The notes beneath the pieces were generated by a model. The model saw only the letters and a program-made list of their open reading frames with translations. It searched no databases and was not told the origin of the DNA. From Clostridia bacterium (lineage in GTDB: Bacteria; Bacillota_A; Clostridia; Oscillospirales; CAG-272), in assembly GCA_017407885.1 (NCBI GenBank), contig JAFQVU010000155.1, positions 1 to 9,324 of the forward strand: a DNA stretch of 9,324 nucleotides. The letters run 5' to 3'. Position numbers and translations under genes: made by a program. Shown one piece after another: positions 6,107 through 9,324 of the stretch (positions within the stretch are counted from its first letter, which is position 1; the number at the start of each line of letters is the position of its first letter).

Positions 6107-7246
6107 ATGAAAGTTGTTACAGCTATAGATTCTTTTAAAGGAAGTCTCACCTCAATTGATGCCGGAAATGCATGCGCAGAGGGAATCCGCCGCGCTTATC
6201 CGGATGCCGAAATTCTGGTTCGTCCGCTTGCCGACGGGGGCGAGGGCACGACAGAAGCACTCGCACTCGGTATGAACGGTATACTGCGTACCATCCGCGC
6301 GCATGATGCCCGTATGCGCGAAGTTGACTGCACATACTGTATCGCCGGAGAAACAGCAGTCATCGAAATGGCAGCCGCCGCAGGACTTCCCCAGCTTGGA
6401 GAATCCCTTCGTAATCCTCTCGAAACCACTACATACGGTGTCGGCGAGATGATTGCAGACGCGATAAAAAAGGGATGCCGCGATTTTGTTATCGGAATCG
6501 GCGGAAGTGCAACAAATGACGGCGGAACGGGTATGCTCGCCGCTCTCGGATTCGGTCTTCTTGACAAAAACGGCAGTCCGATTGCACTTGGAGCAAAGGG
6601 ACTCCGTGAGCTTGCAAAAATAGAAGATACCGGCATAGTAAAAGAACTTCGCGACTGCCGTATACGAGTCGCCTGCGATGTAACCAATCCACTCTGCGGT
6701 GAGCTTGGCTGCAGTGCGGTTTACGGGCCGCAAAAGGGGGCAACTCCCGACATGGTGCGTGAAATGGATGCGTGGCTCGAAAACTTCGCCGCAATTACGA
6801 AGGAGAAATATCCCACTTCCGACAAGAACTACCCCGGAAGCGGTGCGGCAGGCGGTCTCGGATTTGCGCTCCGCGAATTTCTCGGCGGCGAGCTGATATC
6901 GGGAATCACACTCGTGCTCGACGTGACACGCCTTGAAGATTACATAAAAGATGCGGATATCGTTATAACCGGCGAGGGCAGACTCGACCGTCAGAGCGCA
7001 ATGGGCAAGGCACCGGTCGGAGTCGCATCACTCGCCAAGAAACACGGCAAGCTTTGTATCGCTTTTGCGGGCGCAGTCACGGAAGATGCCGTCGCATGCA
7101 ACGAAGTCGGTATTGACGCATTTTTCCCGATAAGAAGAAGCATCTGTACGCTCACCGAAGCTATGGATACAAAAAATGCAAGCCGTGACCTTGCGGACAC
7201 GGCTGAGCAGGTATTTAAGCTTATTAAGTCCTGCGGTCGAATTTAG
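6107..7246 (+). CDS. glxK: Glycerate kinase (GK-II type, GlxK/GarK family)
   Basis: The enzyme phosphorylates D-glycerate with ATP, in this family usually to 2-phosphoglycerate, feeding glycolysis from glyoxylate, serine or sugar-acid breakdown; it is cytosolic. The 379-residue protein has normal length and the family motifs: MKVVTAIDSFKGSLTS (1-16), RPLADGGEGTTEAL (39-52), ETTTYGVGEMI (106-116), GIGGSATNDGGTGMLAALG (130-148), SGAAGGLGFAL (245-255) and ITGEGRLDRQSAMGKAPVGV (287-306). The N-terminal motif fixes the start at 6107. The frame is open upstream to 5996, so starts at TTG 6002 or ATG 6095 would add an unrelated repeat-derived tail of 35 or 4 residues. No ribosome binding site lies directly before 6107, and translation is probably coupled to the leader ORF. 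The 3' end overlaps the convergent zinc-ribbon gene by 23 bp. No other glycerate or glyoxylate gene is in view. Confidence 0.93.
   Translation: MKVVTAIDSFKGSLTSIDAGNACAEGIRRAYPDAEILVRPLADGGEGTTEALALGMNGILRTIRAHDARMREVDCTYCIAGETAVIEMAAAAGLPQLGESLRNPLETTTYGVGEMIADAIKKGCRDFVIGIGGSATNDGGTGMLAALGFGLLDKNGSPIALGAKGLRELAKIEDTGIVKELRDCRIRVACDVTNPLCGELGCSAVYGPQKGATPDMVREMDAWLENFAAITKEKYPTSDKNYPGSGAAGGLGFALREFLGGELISGITLVLDVTRLEDYIKDADIVITGEGRLDRQSAMGKAPVGVASLAKKHGKLCIAFAGAVTEDAVACNEVGIDAFFPIRRSICTLTEAMDTKNASRDLADTAEQVFKLIKSCGRI
7171..7204 (-). terminator. Probable rho-independent terminator of the zinc-ribbon gene, inside glxK
   Basis: Read on the minus strand, the 7-bp stem AGCCGTG/CACGGCT (7198-7204 and 7181-7187) continues past one mismatch with CC/GG around a GCAA loop. 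TGCA and then six T follow (7171-7176). It begins about 20 nt after the stop codon at 7224 and lies wholly in the glxK coding sequence. Confidence 0.55.
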
Positions 7247-7658
7247 TCTTGCACACGGGACATGTAATGGTTATCTCTCCTCTGCCCTTCGGAACACGCA
7301 GATTGTTTTTACAGTTTGGACAAGCAAAATATCGGTGCGTGCGGATATCTCGAAGACGGTTATACTGAAGACTGAACCACTTTTTTATGGGTTTCCACAC
7401 GCCGAGAAATTTTGAATTCTCGCGTGCGCGCGCCTGAACATTTTTTGAAAGCATACGAAAGACCATCCAGATAAGCAGAGCGTACGATACAATATAAAGT
7501 ATCATTGGCACTGTCATCGATGCCGAAGCTGACAGCGACGAAGCAAGCGAGAGAACCATTGATAATATAAGTATGGCGTATCCGAGTTTATCGGCGCCGT
7601 AACGTCCCCAAAAGAATCTTGCAAGCTTTTCTCTTAATCTATAGAGCATATTTTTCAT
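7224..7658 (-). CDS. Small membrane protein with C-terminal zinc ribbon
   Basis: The protein has 144 residues. After a basic start with FFWGRYGADKLG (15-26) it has two hydrophobic helices at about 25-45 and 50-69, then a basic linker (70-108). It ends in a zinc ribbon with two CxxC pairs, CPNC at 113-116 and CPVC at 133-136, spaced 16 residues apart. Proteins with this plan, including the GRYG-D-L motif and the phrase LRVPKGRG between the Cys pairs, are common hypothetical proteins in Clostridia. I know no function. The ribbon should face the cytoplasm and could bind nucleic acid or protein, but that is inference. The start has GGAGG with 6 nt spacing (7665-7669). The gene is divergent from mrp and overlaps the end of glxK tail to tail by 23 bp. 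Confidence 0.85.
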   Translation of the reverse strand: MKNMLYRLREKLARFFWGRYGADKLGYAILILSMVLSLASSLSASASMTVPMILYIVSYALLIWMVFRMLSKNVQARARENSKFLGVWKPIKKWFSLQYNRLRDIRTHRYFACPNCKNNLRVPKGRGEITITCPVCKTKFDRRT

Positions 7659-7689
7659 ATGAGACCTCCGAAATATCTTTTACTCATGA

Positions 7690-7718
7690 ATTATACGCCA
7701 AAAACGTGCGCAAATCTA
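7690..7718 (-). promoter_or_regulatory. Probable promoter of the zinc-ribbon gene
   Basis: On the minus strand there is a perfect TATAAT (7690-7695) 17 nt after a weak -35, TAGATT (7713-7718). The predicted start point is near 7683, which leaves a leader of about 25 nt before the ATG. Confidence 0.55.
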
Positions 7719-7767
7719 CATCAAATCTTCAACAAAGAGTAAAAATTTCATTAAAGTGTCAAAAGAC

Positions 7768-7796
7768 TTGCAAATTTTAAAAATATGAGTTATAAT
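7768..7796 (+). promoter_or_regulatory. Sigma-A type promoter of mrp
   Basis: TTGCAA (7768-7773), 17 nt, then TATAAT (7791-7796). Transcription would begin near 7803, about 30 nt before the mrp start. This rules out the upstream in-frame ATG at 7785. A second TATAAT at 7805-7810 has no -35 partner. Confidence 0.75.
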
Positions 7797-7832
7797 ATAC
7801 ATAGTATAATATATGAAAGGAGTCATTTTCCA

Positions 7833-8690
7833 ATGATTTATGATGATACACAGGAAAAGCCTGAGTCGTCTTGTACTCATGACTGCTCATCCTGCTCCGC
7901 TAATTGTGCATCGCGCGAAAAGACAAGTCTTCTCGAAAATCCGCACGAAATGTCAAATGTGAAAAAGGTCATCGGTATTGTCAGCGGCAAGGGCGGTGTT
8001 GGTAAATCCATCGTCACATCCATGCTGTCAGTACTCATGAGCCGCCGCGGTCACAGCACCGCAATCCTCGATGCCGATATAACCGGCCCCTCTATTCCCA
8101 AGGCATTTGGTGTCAAGGGCGAGGTTACCGGAGACGGTGCAGGCGGTATCTTCCCGCTCGAATCCAAGACCGGCATTAAAATGATGAGCGTTAATCTGCT
8201 GCTTCCCGAGGAAACCACTCCGGTTGTATGGAGAGGTCCGGTTATTGCCGGCACTGTTAAGCAGTTCTGGACTGACGTTATCTGGGACGACGTAGATTTT
8301 ATGTTCGTCGATATGCCTCCGGGAACAGGTGACGTTCCGCTGACTGTTTTCCAGTCCATTCCGCTTGACGGAATTATTATAGTAACAAGTCCCCAGGAGC
8401 TTGTATCTATGATCGTTGCAAAAGCTGCAAACATGGCGCAGATGATGAATATTCCGGTACTCGGAATTGTCGAAAACATGGCATATTTCAAATGTCCCGA
8501 CTGCGGCAAGGATCACAACATTTACGGCGAAAGCCACATTGCAGAGGTTGCGGACAAGTTTGGCTATGACGTACTCGCACGCATGCCGATCGACCCACGT
8601 CTTGCAGCACTTTGCGACAAGGGTATGCTTGAGCTTATGGAGAACGACTACCTTGATAAGGCAGCCGAAAAACTCGAGGGTTTATTATAA
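7833..8690 (+). CDS. mrp: Mrp/NBP35-family P-loop ATPase, iron-sulfur cluster carrier
   Basis: Mrp (ApbC/Nbp35) proteins are cytosolic dimeric ATPases that carry and hand over [4Fe-4S] clusters to apo-proteins. The 285-residue protein has a deviant Walker A, GKGGVGKS (52-59). It also has the DADITGPSIP switch region (80-89), Walker B with MPPGTGD (157-167, FVDMPPGTGD), and the cluster-bridging CxxC of the family at C221 and C224 (FKCPDCGKDHNIYG). An added N-terminal Cys cluster, C14-x3-C18-x2-C21-x3-C25, recalls the second cluster site of eukaryotic Nbp35 and is also seen in clostridial Mrp proteins. The start at 7833 has AAAGGAG (7816-7822) 10 nt upstream; the upstream ATG at 7785 lies before the predicted transcription start. 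It is a single-gene unit closed by the palindromic terminator at 8702-8749. Confidence 0.95.
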   Translation: MIYDDTQEKPESSCTHDCSSCSANCASREKTSLLENPHEMSNVKKVIGIVSGKGGVGKSIVTSMLSVLMSRRGHSTAILDADITGPSIPKAFGVKGEVTGDGAGGIFPLESKTGIKMMSVNLLLPEETTPVVWRGPVIAGTVKQFWTDVIWDDVDFMFVDMPPGTGDVPLTVFQSIPLDGIIIVTSPQELVSMIVAKAANMAQMMNIPVLGIVENMAYFKCPDCGKDHNIYGESHIAEVADKFGYDVLARMPIDPRLAALCDKGMLELMENDYLDKAAEKLEGLL

Positions 8691-8701
8691 ACAGTTTAAA
8701 A

Positions 8702-8749
8702 TCCATAAAAACATGCGGCTGCATATATGCAGCCGCATGTTTTTATGGA
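8702..8749. terminator. Perfect 48-bp palindrome, bidirectional rho-independent terminator
   Basis: The sequence is fully self-complementary around position 8725/8726. A GC-rich stem (ACATGCGGCTGC and its complement) is flanked by A5 on the left and T5 on the right, so a T-run follows the hairpin on both strands. It starts 11 nt after the mrp stop codon and lies 9 nt beyond the stop codon of the convergent amidase gene, and should serve both. Confidence 0.9.
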
Positions 8750-8758
8750 AAATACAAA

Positions 8759-9324
8759 TCATACAACCAGTGAGACACCTGTGATAAGATCGTCAAAGCA
8801 TGCACCAACGAAGCGCTGATCTGTCCGGTAACCGTCAATATGCAGATACCGTATCCGACTGTAGTTATAGCTTGAAAGCGGACGGTTGTATACATCATTG
8901 CTGTGTGCCGACACAAGATATGTACGACGTCCGTATCCGGTCACAATGAGGGTATGATAATAATCTCCGTCTGCGCGTCCAAGCTGTATGACATCACCGA
9001 GCTGTAATATTTCCCTTGGACCGACCTCACGTCCAAACGGGCCGAGTCCATCGCCTACACCCTCGGACTCATTGTTAGTTAAGAAATTATAGAAAAACTC
9101 CACCCCCGTCCATGCGGCAGCGCGCTCATTCGGTGATAGGTAGTACCAGCCAAAATCAGGCGTAAAATTCATTTGACAGCATCCGGCAAGAACACACTGC
9201 GATACAAAATTTGTGCAGTTACCGCCCCCTCCTGTGAAGTCGAAAAACAGCGGATTACGGTCAAGCGCCCAACGTCTTGCATATGCTACGGCACGCGCGC
9301 GGTTATATTCTCGGATTTCAGGCA
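8759..9324 (-). CDS. Amidase_6-type cysteine amidase domain protein (5' end at window edge)
   Basis: 187 residues are visible and match the putative amidase domain of the Amidase_6 family. They open with YNRARAVAYARRWALDRNP. The catalytic-Cys motif GGGGNCTNFVSQC follows (Cys about residue 37), then GDVIQLG, the probable catalytic His in YYHTLIVTGY (about residue 124), and LVSAHSNDVYNRPLSSY. The family resembles NlpC/P60 and CHAP-like papain-fold amidases; the substrate is unknown. In the visible part there is no signal peptide. No start codon exists in the visible frame. The cut codon at the edge ends in TG, so the gene may begin exactly there (NTG-CCT-GAA), which would give a 188-residue single-domain protein. 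Otherwise more lies outside. The gene converges on mrp and shares the palindromic terminator. Confidence 0.88.
   Translation of the reverse strand, partial: PEIREYNRARAVAYARRWALDRNPLFFDFTGGGGNCTNFVSQCVLAGCCQMNFTPDFGWYYLSPNERAAAWTGVEFFYNFLTNNESEGVGDGLGPFGREVGPREILQLGDVIQLGRADGDYYHTLIVTGYGRRTYLVSAHSNDVYNRPLSSYNYSRIRYLHIDGYRTDQRFVGACFDDLITGVSLVV

Noticed and set aside
6152..6733. Minus-strand open frames inside glxK
   Set aside because: Antisense to strongly conserved glycerate kinase motifs; no start signals.
7281..7310. Possible glxK terminator (TCTGC / GCAGA followed by ATTGTTTTT)
   Set aside because: Only a 5-bp stem around a 12-nt loop, located in the coding region of the convergent gene; too weak to call.
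7785..7832. Longer mrp start at ATG 7785
   Set aside because: It overlaps the -10 box and lies upstream of the predicted transcription start; the ATG at 7833 has AAAGGAG at a suitable distance.
8028..8537. Minus-strand open frames inside mrp
   Set aside because: Antisense to the conserved P-loop ATPase; no ribosome binding site or family features.

Overview
The window looks like chromosomal DNA of a low-to-moderate GC Bacillota, most likely a gut-type Clostridia (Oscillospirales or a related order). This is inferred from three things: strong GGAGG or AAAGGAG ribosome binding sites in front of nearly every gene, consensus sigma-A type promoters, and the gene families present (a Mrp ATPase with an N-terminal Cys cluster, an Amidase_6 protein, DUF4330 proteins and a clostridial-type zinc-ribbon membrane protein). 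No tRNA, rRNA, CRISPR array, transposase or phage gene was seen.

Left two thirds (1-5771, minus strand). One compact six-gene operon is read leftward from a well-formed promoter at 5743-5771: rimM (16S processing), trmD (tRNA m1G37 methyltransferase), a MurJ/MviN-type flippase, a long O-antigen ligase/polymerase-like membrane protein, and two tandem DUF4330 membrane-anchored proteins, the second cut by the window edge. Four of the five junctions are overlaps or gaps of 13 bp or less; the fifth gap is 17 bp. Translation-related genes are therefore co-expressed with what looks like a module for exporting and assembling an envelope polymer.

Middle (5690-7246). A divergent intergenic region holds the rimM promoter, an imperfect palindrome between the two promoters, and an extended -10 promoter reading right. 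Between the ribosome binding site and the ATG of the glycerate kinase gene (glxK) lies a block of four strong inverted repeats, 156 bp long by my estimate. Removing it restores a textbook AAAGGAG-8 nt-ATG arrangement. The block is itself open as a 51-codon ORF that uses the orphaned ribosome binding site and stops 2 nt before the glxK ATG. This probable small palindromic insertion, which turned a simple 5' UTR into a coupled leader ORF, is the most interesting signal here.

Right (7224-9324). glxK converges on and overlaps by 23 bp a small zinc-ribbon membrane protein gene, whose likely terminator lies inside glxK. That gene is divergent from mrp (Fe-S cluster carrier ATPase). mrp in turn converges on an Amidase_6 cysteine amidase gene, with a perfect 48-bp palindrome between them as a bidirectional terminator. 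The amidase gene runs off the right edge and may lack only one base of its start codon.
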